This document shows, in pieces, positions 24,961-34,589 of a stretch of DNA of 64,000 bases. The translations under genes and the position numbers were made by a program. The notes below the pieces were generated by a model that was given only the letters and a program-made list of their open reading frames with translations, made no database searches and was not told the origin of the DNA. The stretch is from Flavobacterium sp. Sd200 (lineage in GTDB: Bacteria > Bacteroidota > Bacteroidia > Flavobacteriales > Flavobacteriaceae), in contig NZ_WUMN01000001.1 in NCBI RefSeq assembly GCF_009826935.1, positions 558,001-622,000 of the forward strand, given 5' to 3'. The first letter of the stretch is position 1; each line of letters begins with the position of its first letter.

Positions 24961-25545
24961 CTATCTGTATTTGTCATTCAGCCCAACGCCTGATAAGAGC
25001 ATAGGTTTTATTTTTTCTAAACGGGCAATTTTTGTTTTTTCCTGTTTGGCTTCGGCAATAAATTCGCAAAACTCTTTTTGCTTGTATGGCGAAAAATTAT
25101 TGAAAGCATTTTCAAGTCCGTCAATATTTTTAAAAGCATACAATAATATTTCGGGAACTATCAGTTCTTTTTTTTGAGGAGCAATCGCAAGTCCTGCTTT
25201 TTCTACCTCTATGGCCTCATTTATATAATGCAGTATGGCTTTTTCGTTGATGTCGTTTAAAGATGTAAAACGCCATTGGCGCAACGATTTGGTATTTTCC
25301 TCATTTGCATTTATAAGTACATTGGCTTCATCTTTTAAAAAAACGCCTTTGTAAAACCAAATGGTAAAGAAGTTTTTAAAGCCGCCAATTCCAATAACAT
25401 TTTTGTTGTTGTAAGTATATGTAGTGCCACCCCATTTGGTGGTTTCTGTAAGTTCGGTTTTGGCAATAATAGCCTTAAGTGCCTCAAGTTCTTTTTCCCA
25501 CTGGTTGGTTTTATCCCAAACTTTTGTGGTGTTTTTCTTTTCCAT
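24961..25545 (-). CDS. YdeI/OmdA-like protein with DUF1801 domain
   Basis: A 194-residue cytoplasmic protein. The N-terminal half is a DUF1801-type fold (LTETTKWGGTTYTYNNKNVIG, FFTIWFYKGVFLKD). The C-terminal part is the short YdeI/OmdA helix pair (PYKQKEFCEFIAEAKQEKTKIARLEKI), which carries the bacteriocin-protection (OmdA-like) label in databases. True function is unknown. It has no signal peptide despite the OmpD-associated name of the family. The gap upstream holds a long inverted repeat. Confidence 0.8.
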   Translation of the reverse strand: MEKKNTTKVWDKTNQWEKELEALKAIIAKTELTETTKWGGTTYTYNNKNVIGIGGFKNFFTIWFYKGVFLKDEANVLINANEENTKSLRQWRFTSLNDINEKAILHYINEAIEVEKAGLAIAPQKKELIVPEILLYAFKNIDGLENAFNNFSPYKQKEFCEFIAEAKQEKTKIARLEKIKPMLLSGVGLNDKYR

Positions 25546-25552
25546 GAATTAC

Positions 25553-25694
25553 TTATTTTTAAGCCACGAATTGCGCTAATTTATACAAATTACAGCAGAA
25601 AGATCAGTCTTTTTGTTGTACTATTTTTAATAGTTGATTTAAAATTTACTTAACTTATTATTGCAAATTAGTATGATTCGTGGCTTAAAAATAA
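25553..25694. repeat. Long inverted repeat with GCCACGAAT arms
   Basis: Arms 25553-25582 and 25665-25694 are reverse complements at 26 of 30 positions, including 19 consecutive bases around TTTTTAAGCCACGAAT. The 82-nt spacer is AT-rich. The arms stand between the YdeI-like gene and pepT, both on the minus strand. The word AGCCACGAATT is typical of dispersed flavobacterial intergenic repeats. Confidence 0.65.
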
Positions 25695-25696
25695 TG

Positions 25697-26938
25697 CTAT
25701 TTTTTTGAGGCAGTAAGCTCGGCAATTTTAACAATTACATCTACTGCTTTTTGCATGCTTTCTACCGGAACATACTCATACTTGCCATGGAAGTTATGTC
25801 CGCCTGCAAATATATTAGGGCATGGCAAACCCATATACGAAAGCTGGCAACCATCAGTACCGCCACGAATGGCTTTTATAAGTGGTTTAATGTCCAGTTC
25901 TTTCATGGCCTGCTCTGCAATTTCAATAATATGGAAAACAGGCTCAACCTTTTCTTTCATGTTGTAGTACTGGTCATTTATTTCGGCAACAACAACATCT
26001 CCTCCAAATTGTTTTTGGTATTTGCGGTTAATACTGTCGGCTATTTTTTTCACCAGTTTTTTGCGTTTAGCAAACTTTTTGGCATCGTGATCGCGAATAA
26101 TAAGCTGTACCACACTCTCTTCTATGCTGCCTGTAATACCCGTTACATGAAAGAAACCCTCATATCCGGTAGTCAGTTCAGGTACTTCCTCTTTAGGTAG
26201 TTTAGATATAAACTTGTTGGCCAACAGCATAGAGTTTATCATCTTGCCTTTGGCATATCCAGGATGAACGCTTTTGCCTTTAAAGGTAAGTTTGGCCCCG
26301 GCAGCATTAAAGTTTTCATATTCAAGTTCGCCAATCTGGCTGCCATCCATTGTATAAGCCCAGTCGGCACCAAAAGCGGCAACATCAAATTTATGTGCAC
26401 CCCTGCCAATCTCTTCATCCGGAGTAAACCCAATGCGTATTTTGCCGTGCTTAATTTCCGGGTGCTGTATTAAATACTCGGCAGCAGTAACAATTTCTGT
26501 AACCCCGGCTTTATCATCTGCGCCAAGCAGGGTAGTACCATCGGTAGTAATAAGTGTCTGGTCTTTATATTGCAACAAATCTTTAAAATAATCAGGAGAA
26601 AGCACAATATTCTGTTCAGCATTAAGCACTATATCGCCACCATCATAATCTTTAACAATTTGTGGTTTTACATTGGCTCCGCTAAAATCGGGCGAAGTAT
26701 CAAAATGCGATATAAATCCTATTACAGGTACCTCGTGGTCTACATTAGAGGGAACCGTTGCCATTATGTAGGCATTCTCATCTATAGTAACCTCGGTTAG
26801 ACCAATGGCTTTAAGTTCTTCTACAAGTTTATTGGCAAGATCCCATTGCTTTGCAGTACTGGGAGTGGTTTGAGAGTTTGCGTCAGATTCCGTGTCTATG
26901 GTAACATAGCTTATAAAACGGTCTATAATATGCTGCAT
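25697..26938 (-). CDS. pepT: Peptidase T (tripeptidase)
   Basis: Cytoplasmic zinc aminopeptidase of the M20B family that removes the N-terminal residue from tripeptides. I used ATG 26938 ([20 protein letters not shown]), which matches the family N-terminus; a start 27 nt upstream is possible. Metal ligands are visible in [27 protein letters not shown] and [15 protein letters not shown], with a later Asp in DWAYTMDGS and a His in [15 protein letters not shown]. The [13 protein letters not shown] block helps bind substrate. The 413-residue length is standard. The gene looks monocistronic; a long inverted repeat touches its 3' end. Confidence 0.95.
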   Translation of the reverse strand: MQHIIDRFISYVTIDTESDANSQTTPSTAKQWDLANKLVEELKAIGLTEVTIDENAYIMATVPSNVDHEVPVIGFISHFDTSPDFSGANVKPQIVKDYDGGDIVLNAEQNIVLSPDYFKDLLQYKDQTLITTDGTTLLGADDKAGVTEIVTAAEYLIQHPEIKHGKIRIGFTPDEEIGRGAHKFDVAAFGADWAYTMDGSQIGELEYENFNAAGAKLTFKGKSVHPGYAKGKMINSMLLANKFISKLPKEEVPELTTGYEGFFHVTGITGSIEESVVQLIIRDHDAKKFAKRKKLVKKIADSINRKYQKQFGGDVVVAEINDQYYNMKEKVEPVFHIIEIAEQAMKELDIKPLIKAIRGGTDGCQLSYMGLPCPNIFAGGHNFHGKYEYVPVESMQKAVDVIVKIAELTASKK

Positions 26939-27014
26939 TTTTTGTGTTTTAATTTTGTAATGCAAATTTAGGGTTTATTTGACTTTAAAAAAAGTTTAAT
27001 GCTAAAGGCAACAA

Positions 27015-28259
27015 TTACTCATATCTTAAAGCTTCGACAGGATCTAAGGCGGCGGCTTTAATGGCAGGGTAGAGGCCGGATACTACCGTTACAATTACAA
27101 TAGTGCCCAACGATGCAGTAATGGCCATCCATGGCACAGGGAACGAAAGGTTCATAAAAACAGAAGCACCGTATGCCATGCCCAATCCTAAAAGCGTGCC
27201 CAGCATGCCACCCAAAAAGCAGACAATAAGTGTTTCGGTAAAAAACTGCATGGCTATTGTATTTTTCTTGGCACCTAATGACTTTCTAACGCCGATTTCC
27301 CTGGTACGCTCGGTTACGGAAACCAACATAATGTTCATTAGCGCTACAGAAGAGCCAAATACGGTTATAATGCCAATAACCCAGGCCGCAATGCTTAGTG
27401 CCGATGTCATAGAAAGTAGTTGCTGTAAAAGTTCGTCGCTGCGTTCTATGCCAAAATTCTCTTTTTCAACAGGGTTAAGTTTTCGTACAAGGCGCATGGC
27501 AAAAATGCCTTCGTTGACAGCAGATTCGAGCAAATCGCGGTTAGCAATGGTAACTTTAATACTGTAATCTATTTCGGGTGCGCTAAACATAGAGCGTGCA
27601 ACTTGTAATGGAATCATAACATTAAGGTCCTGCCTGTTGCCAAATGTAGAACCTTTAGCTTTTAAAACGCCAATAACCTTAAACCGTGCCCCGCGCACCG
27701 AAAGTGTTTTGCCAATAGGGTTAACATCTTTAAAAATGCCTTTCTCAAAATCAGAGCCTATTATGCACACATAGTTGTTGTTGCTAATATCGAATGTATT
27801 AAAGTTACGCCCGCTTGTAGTTTCCAGCCCTGAAGTTGGCAAATAGTTTTCATCTGCCCCTATAATGGTTATTTCTGGATCACTTTTTTTGTCAGTATAA
27901 CTTACCTCAGCATTACTGGCAGCGGTAAAAGATAGCGAAGTGGTTGCCCCCGGAAAATTGTATCGTTCTTTAAAACCGCGTGCCTGTGTATAGGTTATAA
28001 CGGGGTTTACACGGGCATCACGCCTGTTTTGGCGGCCTACCTGACCCGAAAAATCGTACCTGCTTATAGAAAAAGTATTGGTGCCCATTACGGCAAAGTT
28101 TCCGGTAAGGGTGTTTTGCAATACTGCCACACATGCCAATATTCCTACCAAAGCCCACACACCCAATGCTATAATGCATACGGTTAATATGGTGCGCAAT
28201 AACTGGCCTTTTATGGCAGAGAGGGCTATTTTAGTGTTTTCCGCAAACAAATTAAACAT
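27015..28259 (-). CDS. MacB-like ABC transporter permease
   Basis: A 414-residue inner-membrane permease. One helix at residues 20-50 is followed by a large periplasmic MacB_PCD domain (about 50-270, TNTFSISRYDFSG to RNDLLE region), then the FtsX domain with three helices (SIAAWVIGIITVFGSSVALMN and two more). The cytoplasmic coupling segment is SVTERTREIGVRKSLGAKK, and the C-terminus is ALDPVEALRYE, both hallmarks of MacB/LolC-type permeases. No ATPase gene adjoins it, so it must share an ATPase encoded elsewhere. Likely substrates are lipoproteins, peptides or lipids; this is not resolvable here. Confidence 0.9.
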   Translation of the reverse strand: MFNLFAENTKIALSAIKGQLLRTILTVCIIALGVWALVGILACVAVLQNTLTGNFAVMGTNTFSISRYDFSGQVGRQNRRDARVNPVITYTQARGFKERYNFPGATTSLSFTAASNAEVSYTDKKSDPEITIIGADENYLPTSGLETTSGRNFNTFDISNNNYVCIIGSDFEKGIFKDVNPIGKTLSVRGARFKVIGVLKAKGSTFGNRQDLNVMIPLQVARSMFSAPEIDYSIKVTIANRDLLESAVNEGIFAMRLVRKLNPVEKENFGIERSDELLQQLLSMTSALSIAAWVIGIITVFGSSVALMNIMLVSVTERTREIGVRKSLGAKKNTIAMQFFTETLIVCFLGGMLGTLLGLGMAYGASVFMNLSFPVPWMAITASLGTIVIVTVVSGLYPAIKAAALDPVEALRYE

Positions 28260-28309
28260 GTTTGTTTTTTATGCTAAAATAAGCATTTTGCTTTTAAGGT
28301 TTATAAATA

Positions 28310-28339
28310 TTGATGTTAGCTTTGATTAAGGTATCTTTA
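28310..28339 (+). promoter_or_regulatory. Predicted promoter of the 28355 gene
   Basis: TTG (28310-28312), a 19-nt spacer and TATCTTTA (28332-28339, 7 of 8 to TAnnTTTG) precede the ATG at 28355 by 15 nt. Confidence 0.4.
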
Positions 28340-28354
28340 GCAAAATTATTAGTC

Positions 28355-28822
28355 ATGAAAAATAGCATTATCTTTTTAATTATTGCGGTTTTAAACTTTA
28401 ATGCATTTGCACAGCGCACCAATAATAATGACGATCTTAGAGTAGAATATATTAGTAATAATGCCCCAAAAGTATATTTTACAATAAACAGCAAATGGTT
28501 TACAGAAGATGATACCCTGCCTGTTAGGTATATTGCAGACAATGATGTGATGATATTAAATGCAAGTGTGAATAATATGGGATATGAAGAAACTTTAAAC
28601 AGATTGAAGCAGGATAAACGTTTAAAATTAGACGTTTTGGAGGATAAAAAGCGTTTAAAATGCCGGCATACAGAAGATGTAGATTTTGCTGTGCTTAGTT
28701 ATGGCATATTTTTAGCCGATGGCATTATGCTTACATTATCCATAAAATTGCCAAACAGTAAACTACCCGAATGGGAGCCTCATTTTGACAATGTTTGCCA
28801 AACATTAAGTTTATATCCATAG
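28355..28822 (+). CDS. Small exported protein of unknown function
   Basis: A 155-residue protein I do not recognise. The ATG at 28355 gives a clear signal peptide (MKNSIIFLIIAVLNFNAFAQ), while the longer frame from 28310 runs through the predicted promoter. The mature part is about 135 residues of mixed alpha/beta character with no cysteine pair and no T9SS domain (VYFTINSKWFTEDDTLPVRY, LSIKLPNSKLPEWEPHFDNV). The final segment resembles the short periplasmic proteins that end in a helix reading DNVCQTLSLYP. It is on the same strand as hisS, which begins 85 nt later with its own promoter element. Confidence 0.6.
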   Translation: MKNSIIFLIIAVLNFNAFAQRTNNNDDLRVEYISNNAPKVYFTINSKWFTEDDTLPVRYIADNDVMILNASVNNMGYEETLNRLKQDKRLKLDVLEDKKRLKCRHTEDVDFAVLSYGIFLADGIMLTLSIKLPNSKLPEWEPHFDNVCQTLSLYP

Positions 28823-28877
28823 GGTTTCTGGTTAGATTCTGTCATCCAAAATACCCGTAATCTAAAAAGTCTTTCAG

Positions 28878-28885
28878 TATATTTG
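28878..28885 (+). promoter_or_regulatory. Predicted -7 element of hisS
   Basis: TATATTTG, an exact TAnnTTTG match, 22 nt before the hisS ATG. No clear -33 element. Confidence 0.5.
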
Positions 28886-28906
28886 CATCTTTAAATAATA
28901 GAAGAG

Positions 28907-30331
28907 ATGGCAAAACCCGGAATTCCAAAGGGCACAAGAGATTTTTCACCAATAGAGGTGGCTAAGCGTCAATACATAATAGCTACCATTAAACATCATT
29001 TTGAGTCGTTTGGCTTTCAGCCGATTGAAACACCTTCGTTTGAAAATCTTGACACCCTTTTGGGTAAATATGGCGAGGAAGGCGACAGGCTTATATTTAA
29101 GATACTGAACAGTGGTAATTTCTTTTTTGATAAAAAAGGGGTAAAATTGCCGGAGTCGCTAAACGAACTGTTAGAAAATTCTGCCGAGACCATTACTACA
29201 CAACAGTTAGTCGAACTTAACCGTTTTACAGCGCAAATATCTGAAAAAGCGTTGCGCTATGACTTAACTGTTCCTTTTGCACGCTATGTTGTGCAGCACC
29301 AAAACGAAATAGAGTTTCCTTTTAAACGCTACCAGATACAGCCCGTATGGAGAGCAGACCGCCCACAAAACGGCCGCTACCGTGAGTTTTACCAGTGCGA
29401 CGCCGATGTTGTGGGAAGCACATCGTTATGGCAGGAGGTAGAACTTGTACAGTTGTATGATGCTGTGTTTACTAAACTTGGGCTTAAAGGCACAACCATT
29501 AAAATAAACAACCGTAAAGTGCTTAGCGGTATTGCTGAGGTTATAGGTGCTAAAGATAAACTGATAGACTTTACCGTTGCCTTAGACAAGCTTGATAAAA
29601 TAGGGGAGGATGGTGTTAAAAAAGAAATGCTTGAAAAAGGGATTTCTGCTGATGCTATAGAGAAAGTTCAGCCGCTGTTTAACTTTACAGGCAATGTTAA
29701 TGAAAAACTTGTAAAGCTTGACAGCCTGTTACAAACCTCGGCAGAAGGCTTAAAAGGAGTGGAAGAACTTCGTTTTATTTGCAGTAATGTAGCCGCTTTA
29801 GGCATGGGCGACTGCGAACTTGATCTTGACGTTACACTGGCTCGTGGGCTTAACTATTATACAGGTGCCATATTCGAGGTTACAGCACCCAAAGGTGTAG
29901 ACCTTGGATCTATTGGAGGTGGTGGCCGTTATGACGATCTTACAGGCATTTTCGGGCTTAAAGATAAAAGTGGCGTAGGTATTTCGTTTGGCCTTGACCG
30001 TATTTATATAGCCATAGATAAGCTTAACCTTTTCCCTGAAACTGTTACAGAAGGCACAAAAGTATTGTTTATAAACTTTGGCGAAAAAGAGGCTTTATAT
30101 GCACTTAAAGCTATTAAAGAACTTCGCGCAAGCGGTATTAAAGCCGAGTTATATCCTGATAATGCGAAACTGAACAAGCAGTTTAACCATGCCGATAAAC
30201 GAAGCATTCCGTTTGCAGTGCTGGCGGGAGAGACAGAGATAAACGGCAGTCTGTTCAATCTTAAAAATCTTCTTACAGGAGTTCAGGAAACTGTTAACAT
30301 AGATGAATTGACCGAAAAGTTAAGAAGCTAA
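28907..30331 (+). CDS. hisS: Histidyl-tRNA synthetase
   Basis: Class II aminoacyl-tRNA synthetase that charges tRNA-His. The 474-residue protein shows [17 protein letters not shown] at the N-terminus, motif 1 near [28 protein letters not shown], motif 2 [20 protein letters not shown], histidine-specific blocks [15 protein letters not shown] and GGGGRYDDL, and motif 3 [11 protein letters not shown]. The C-terminal anticodon-binding domain starts at about residue 385 ([14 protein letters not shown]). It is slightly longer than the bacterial norm because of an insertion around residues 60-100, as in many Bacteroidota. A terminator follows. Confidence 0.96.
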   Translation: MAKPGIPKGTRDFSPIEVAKRQYIIATIKHHFESFGFQPIETPSFENLDTLLGKYGEEGDRLIFKILNSGNFFFDKKGVKLPESLNELLENSAETITTQQLVELNRFTAQISEKALRYDLTVPFARYVVQHQNEIEFPFKRYQIQPVWRADRPQNGRYREFYQCDADVVGSTSLWQEVELVQLYDAVFTKLGLKGTTIKINNRKVLSGIAEVIGAKDKLIDFTVALDKLDKIGEDGVKKEMLEKGISADAIEKVQPLFNFTGNVNEKLVKLDSLLQTSAEGLKGVEELRFICSNVAALGMGDCELDLDVTLARGLNYYTGAIFEVTAPKGVDLGSIGGGGRYDDLTGIFGLKDKSGVGISFGLDRIYIAIDKLNLFPETVTEGTKVLFINFGEKEALYALKAIKELRASGIKAELYPDNAKLNKQFNHADKRSIPFAVLAGETEINGSLFNLKNLLTGVQETVNIDELTEKLRS

Positions 30332-30362
30332 CAAAACAGGTATAGAAATAATTACTAAAGCA

Positions 30363-30392
30363 AAAGAGTTACCCGAAAAGGTAACTCTTTTT
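30363..30392 (+). terminator. Terminator after hisS
   Basis: An 11-bp perfect stem, AAAGAGTTACC (30363-30373) with GGTAACTCTTT (30380-30390), and a T-run. It may also serve the convergent lyase gene, since the flank on the other side is A-rich. Confidence 0.85.
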
Positions 30393-30410
30393 ATATTAAA
30401 TAGATCGGGC

Positions 30411-32504
30411 TTATTTTTTTACAACAAGCTTAGTATGGTTGTTGCCATTTTGGTTAACATTGCCAATATATGTTCCTGCAGCTATATTTAATCCGCTTAG
30501 GTCAATATTAACAGTGTTGTAGCCCTTTTCCAAACTGCCCAATGTTTTACTGAAAATTACCTGTCCCTGCATGTTGGTCAAAGTAAAATGAGCATCTCCG
30601 TTATTGTCAGTTAATAACGAAAGAGTTATTTCTTTCCCGTTTATTGGGTTAGGATAGATGTTAAAGCTATTGTCAGGCCGTTGTGGAGCTGCAGTACGGG
30701 CGTTACTATTTGCAGTAAACGATGCGCCGCCATCTGCATAATATATATCGGGCTGCTCCGGTGTACTCATGCCTGCTCCTAAAAAATAATCAGTATGGTG
30801 CGATTGCATATAGCCCTTAATGGTCATACAGTTTCTGTAGGCAGGATTGTGTGCTAAAGTATATAATCTCGTGGTGGAAGGAACATTTGTTGTAAAAATA
30901 ACTAACTGCGAGTTATCAGCATTTCTTAATATAACCTCTTCGCGCCAGTCTCCGTTAATATCTCCATAAAATAGAGGTGCGTTGCGGTCGCTGCCCCCTG
31001 CATCATTATAATGCCAGCAGGTTACCAGCCTTGAAACCGATGAGGTGGTATAATTCCATTTCTCGATCTTTTCGTCGTGGAGGTTTTCGCCAAGTAAATC
31101 GCCATCCCACCAAATTTTAAAGTTAGGGTAGGGGCGGTTGGGGTCAGATGTAAGCTGTGTGTTAGTAGGGCCATTATATATTCCAAAAAAAGACCATACT
31201 TCAAACCCGCTGTGTGTTGGGTCTACATCGGCTGCTGTGCCACGGCCTATGTCGCCTACACTTCCATAATGTTCCCACAAAAGCTCTCCGGTATTGGCAT
31301 CATAATAATACTCCAAAAGCCCGCTTGGGTTGTTTTGCTGAACGGCATAACCCTGCATACCTGCGCGGTTAGGGTCGAGCTTGCCAATTTGTGTGCGGTC
31401 GCCATGTACTACGCCCTCAGGCCCCAGTAAATAACGCACAGTGCCATCACCATTAAGGCAATAGCCTATATCGCAAACTTCATCGGTGCCGTTACCGTCA
31501 ACATCTATTATTCTTATTTGGTGACCATCCGGTGCATCAGTGTTGCCCCTAAGCCATTTCCATTGCAGGTTGGTGTTATTGCCGTTGTAGTTAAAGGCGC
31601 AAACCATAAGGTTAAAAGAACCATCGGCATTTCGGTTTTTAAATTTGCCTACTATGCTTGGCGTGGTGCCATTTAAATATCCAATGCCCAGGCTACAGGC
31701 AAAAGATCCTGCAGTTGTATAATCATTCGGAATGGTCTTGTAACTTTTTAGCGCGCCTGTTTCTCCATCAAGTATAGCAATCCATTGCTTGGTGTCGCTA
31801 CTGTTGGTCCATGTAGTGTTATCTCCAAACCTAACACCGTTGGCAATTTTTGTAATTACTTCGGCCTTTCCGTCACCATCAAGGTCATACACGGTTACGC
31901 CATCCCAGTTACCAACATCTATAGTAGCCGATCCTGGCGATATATTGTTCTGGTTGGCACTGTTGGGGCCATAATCTATGTCCCATAAAAATGTACCGTC
32001 ACGTTTATAGGCTTCAATTTTACTATGGCCTGAAACATCGCCAATGCGGTCAAGCACATAATCATACTCGCCATCACCATCAAGGTCGCCCACCCATACA
32101 AAGTGTATACTCGAGCCCGGGAGTATAGGCACTGTATAACAGGGCTTGCTATCGGCATTAGCAATAAGTGTGTAGGTACCGCTTGCTGTCTGCTCTGTTC
32201 CGCCTATTACAGGTTTTACATAATATACATTTTCCTGAGTGAGGTTAGCAGTAGTATCTGTAAAATTGGTTCCAGCCGTTAATACTGAGGTATTTAATTT
32301 TGTGGCAGTTGCACCATTTTCAGATCTGTAAACGTTGAAACCTATACCCGAGGGGTCGAGCCCCAAAAGCCGCCAGCTTATAAAAACTGTATTGTTAGTA
32401 CGAACCGCAACTACGCCCCGCCCTAAGTTTTCCATCCTTCTCTGCGCATGCAGAATGCCCGATTGCAGTAGTAGTAATACTGCCAGAAATGCAAATTTTT
32501 TCAT
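30411..32504 (-). CDS. Rhamnogalacturonan lyase PL11 with T9SS sorting domain
   Basis: Cleaves the rhamnose-galacturonate backbone of rhamnogalacturonan I by beta-elimination. The signal peptide is MKKFAFLAVLLLLQSGILHAQ. The mature protein begins with the PL11 block RRMENLGRGVVAVRTN and a fibronectin-like N-domain, followed by the eight-bladed propeller with many calcium-binding Asp/Gly loops (VGDLDGDGEYDYVLDR, YDLDGDGKAEVITK, IDVDGNGTDEVCDIGY, YGDINGDWREEVIL). The last 75 residues are a T9SS type A domain (FNIYPNPINGKEITL, TKLVVKK), so the lyase is secreted or cell-surface bound rather than periplasmic. It is the last gene of the minus-strand locus, 182 nt after the esterase gene, and may have its own promoter. 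Confidence 0.94.
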   Translation of the reverse strand: MKKFAFLAVLLLLQSGILHAQRRMENLGRGVVAVRTNNTVFISWRLLGLDPSGIGFNVYRSENGATATKLNTSVLTAGTNFTDTTANLTQENVYYVKPVIGGTEQTASGTYTLIANADSKPCYTVPILPGSSIHFVWVGDLDGDGEYDYVLDRIGDVSGHSKIEAYKRDGTFLWDIDYGPNSANQNNISPGSATIDVGNWDGVTVYDLDGDGKAEVITKIANGVRFGDNTTWTNSSDTKQWIAILDGETGALKSYKTIPNDYTTAGSFACSLGIGYLNGTTPSIVGKFKNRNADGSFNLMVCAFNYNGNNTNLQWKWLRGNTDAPDGHQIRIIDVDGNGTDEVCDIGYCLNGDGTVRYLLGPEGVVHGDRTQIGKLDPNRAGMQGYAVQQNNPSGLLEYYYDANTGELLWEHYGSVGDIGRGTAADVDPTHSGFEVWSFFGIYNGPTNTQLTSDPNRPYPNFKIWWDGDLLGENLHDEKIEKWNYTTSSVSRLVTCWHYNDAGGSDRNAPLFYGDINGDWREEVILRNADNSQLVIFTTNVPSTTRLYTLAHNPAYRNCMTIKGYMQSHHTDYFLGAGMSTPEQPDIYYADGGASFTANSNARTAAPQRPDNSFNIYPNPINGKEITLSLLTDNNGDAHFTLTNMQGQVIFSKTLGSLEKGYNTVNIDLSGLNIAAGTYIGNVNQNGNNHTKLVVKK

Positions 32505-32686
32505 TGTTCTGTGGTTTTAATATTAGTAATAATTTGTTGGAATTTATTTTCTTGACGGCTAATAAATGCTTTAAATAGCCGATTACAATATTTATAGAAC
32601 CTGAATTGTAAAACCTGCGGATAGTTATTGTGTATGGACTGCCTTAATGTTTTATGGCTTGTAGAAATTGTTTGAAATTTATCATG

Positions 32687-33610
32687 CTATTTTAGGGTAA
32701 CTTTTTTTGCTCTGTTACCCGCTATATTGAGTTCGACGAGTTTATTGTACATTTCAATACCAAGGTACTCCGCCGATGTTTCAGTAAAATGCAATTGGTC
32801 TGTTTGTAGTTCTCCCTGAGACATATCTATAACATAAAAGTTACTGTCTTCAAGAGCAAGTTGATGCATGGCTGTTTCTACTTCTTTGTTGTACTGCTTA
32901 TTTAACCTGGATACAGTTCCGCATATAAATGGCAGTTGCTTGTATTTCATATCTCCGGTTTTTTGAACTAAGAAATTGCGCATATGGGCTATCACGTTTT
33001 TAAGATTTTCATAATAGTGACTGCCATACTTGCTATCACTTTCTCCCTGATGCCATAAAAATGCCTTAATACTGTATCCGTTCTTTAGTTTTGATAATGT
33101 GCTGTCTATGCACAGGCTAATGTTTTCTTCAAAGGAGAGCAGTAAGGATTTCCCTCCTTTGGCAGTAGATGTATTTTGGGTTAACCAGTTTTCATCTGCC
33201 TGCCAGTAATATTTACTGTTGCTGGTTGCCGCTGTATCTATAGCAGTTCCGCCTAAAGACCACTTAATTACGTAAAAATCTTTTTGAAACGCTTTTTCAA
33301 GCCAGTAATAAGTAACAGCGTCATAGGCCCAGCGGTGCGGATTGTTCTTGTTCTTTATGCTTGGCCAGAAAGGTTTAAAATTTCCGGTCACGGTATCGGT
33401 AGTGCTTCCTCTACTTATTTTACAGTATTGATATGCATTGTCTTTATACCCGTTCAAGATATAATCAGGTAACTTATCATTACCAATACGCCCATCAGTA
33501 TTAGACTGACCCGCAGTAATAATCACTGCGGTCGGTTCGCTGTCATTCATTTTACCTGAAGAACAGGATGCTAATAGTATTAACAGTAAGCAGAGGTATT
33601 TGTATTTCAT
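32687..33610 (-). CDS. SGNH-type carbohydrate acetylesterase, lipoprotein
   Basis: A 307-residue lipoprotein (lipobox LLASC, Cys16) of the sialate O-acetylesterase/CE6-like SGNH group, expected to remove acetyl groups from polysaccharide. The catalytic Ser36 is in TAGQSNTDGR, the oxyanion and Gly block near KWSLGGTAIDTA, FLWHQGESDSKYG carries the Gln-Gly-Glu-Ser element, and the Asp-x-x-His pair is in TDQLHFTETS. Rhamnogalacturonan I is acetylated on galacturonate, so an esterase beside a PL11 lyase makes sense; the substrate is inferred. Its ATG overlaps the stop of the deacetylase gene by 1 nt (TAATG), so the two are translationally coupled. Confidence 0.85.
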   Translation of the reverse strand: MKYKYLCLLLILLASCSSGKMNDSEPTAVIITAGQSNTDGRIGNDKLPDYILNGYKDNAYQYCKISRGSTTDTVTGNFKPFWPSIKNKNNPHRWAYDAVTYYWLEKAFQKDFYVIKWSLGGTAIDTAATSNSKYYWQADENWLTQNTSTAKGGKSLLLSFEENISLCIDSTLSKLKNGYSIKAFLWHQGESDSKYGSHYYENLKNVIAHMRNFLVQKTGDMKYKQLPFICGTVSRLNKQYNKEVETAMHQLALEDSNFYVIDMSQGELQTDQLHFTETSAEYLGIEMYNKLVELNIAGNRAKKVTLK

Positions 33611-34572
33611 TACTTTAAAATTTTAAGTAGTATCTCCCCACCAAACGGATCGAAATCAAAAAGTGCCTTATCAGCATATATCATTACTTTAAGAGCTTTT
33701 CCATTCTGCATTGCTCTTAGTTGCTTTATATTCTTTTCGGTTATTACAGCCGTCAATTTCTCTGTAAATATTTCAGGATCTAATTTTAATAGAGGCGTAA
33801 TCACATATTCCCCTTTTTTGCTTTTTACATCAAGCCTCGTGTTTTCATATTCTTTTGTATAAGCGGCTACCTCCCTAAATGTGCCCACCCATACTTTATC
33901 CTGCATTTCATAAACTGTTTTCAGATGTTCCCAAAAAACATGAGGATTGTTAAAGGCATCATAGCCATAGGTAATGCCATGTGTCATCCCCACGCCCCAC
34001 GCGTTGCTTTTAATAAGGCTGTCAACCCAATCAGAGAGGTCTTCTTTAGTCGATTTACTTCCAATAGAGCGCTGTTCTGTCCGGGTACCTACACGGTTAC
34101 GCGATGCTAAAGCAATAACTTCGGGGTTTTTTCTGTTGCCCGGATAGCAATAGGAGCGGGGCAATATGCCTGTATTTGCAAATATTGCACTGTCGTTTTT
34201 ATACAGTTCTGTTTCAATTTCTTCCGGAGTACATTTTGTAAGGTTTTTATGTGCCCATCCATGATTGGAAACTTCCTGCCCCAATAAACTGATTTCTTTT
34301 ATCTGCTTCCAATTCATTCGGGTAGAGTCCGGCTTAGCACTTGTACTTACCCTACTGCCATTAATCCAAAATGTACCTTTAAATCTATATTTTTTGAGCT
34401 GTGGCACCACAAGGCTGTAATGTTCGGCAAGACCATCATCAAAAGTGTAGCTTATAGCACATTGCCTGTCATTCCTGTATTTTGCTATATGTATGCCTAA
34501 TTGATCTTTTGGCGAAACATTGAAAAGAAACACGGTGCATATAAGTAGTATGTTTTTAAATATATAGCTCAT
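33610..34572 (-). CDS. Polysaccharide deacetylase (NodB-like), exported
   Basis: Carbohydrate esterase of the CE4/NodB superfamily, 320 residues with an N-terminal signal (YIFKNILLICTVFLFNVSP). Motif 1 is TFDDG (D45, D46), and motif 2 with the metal histidines is SNHGWAHKNL (H104, H108). The next conserved stretch is RSYCYPGNRKNPEVIALA, where the Tyr-Pro-Gly-Asn segment stands for motif 3. The C-terminal 90 residues form a small beta domain (TPLLKLDPEIFTEKLT...DFDPFGGEI). It may remove N- or O-acetyl groups from the target glycan. It starts 17 nt after the LacI stop and overlaps the esterase gene by 1 nt, forming one transcription unit. Confidence 0.85.
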   Translation of the reverse strand: MSYIFKNILLICTVFLFNVSPKDQLGIHIAKYRNDRQCAISYTFDDGLAEHYSLVVPQLKKYRFKGTFWINGSRVSTSAKPDSTRMNWKQIKEISLLGQEVSNHGWAHKNLTKCTPEEIETELYKNDSAIFANTGILPRSYCYPGNRKNPEVIALASRNRVGTRTEQRSIGSKSTKEDLSDWVDSLIKSNAWGVGMTHGITYGYDAFNNPHVFWEHLKTVYEMQDKVWVGTFREVAAYTKEYENTRLDVKSKKGEYVITPLLKLDPEIFTEKLTAVITEKNIKQLRAMQNGKALKVMIYADKALFDFDPFGGEILLKILK

Positions 34573-34589
34573 ATTATTAAGAACAAAAG

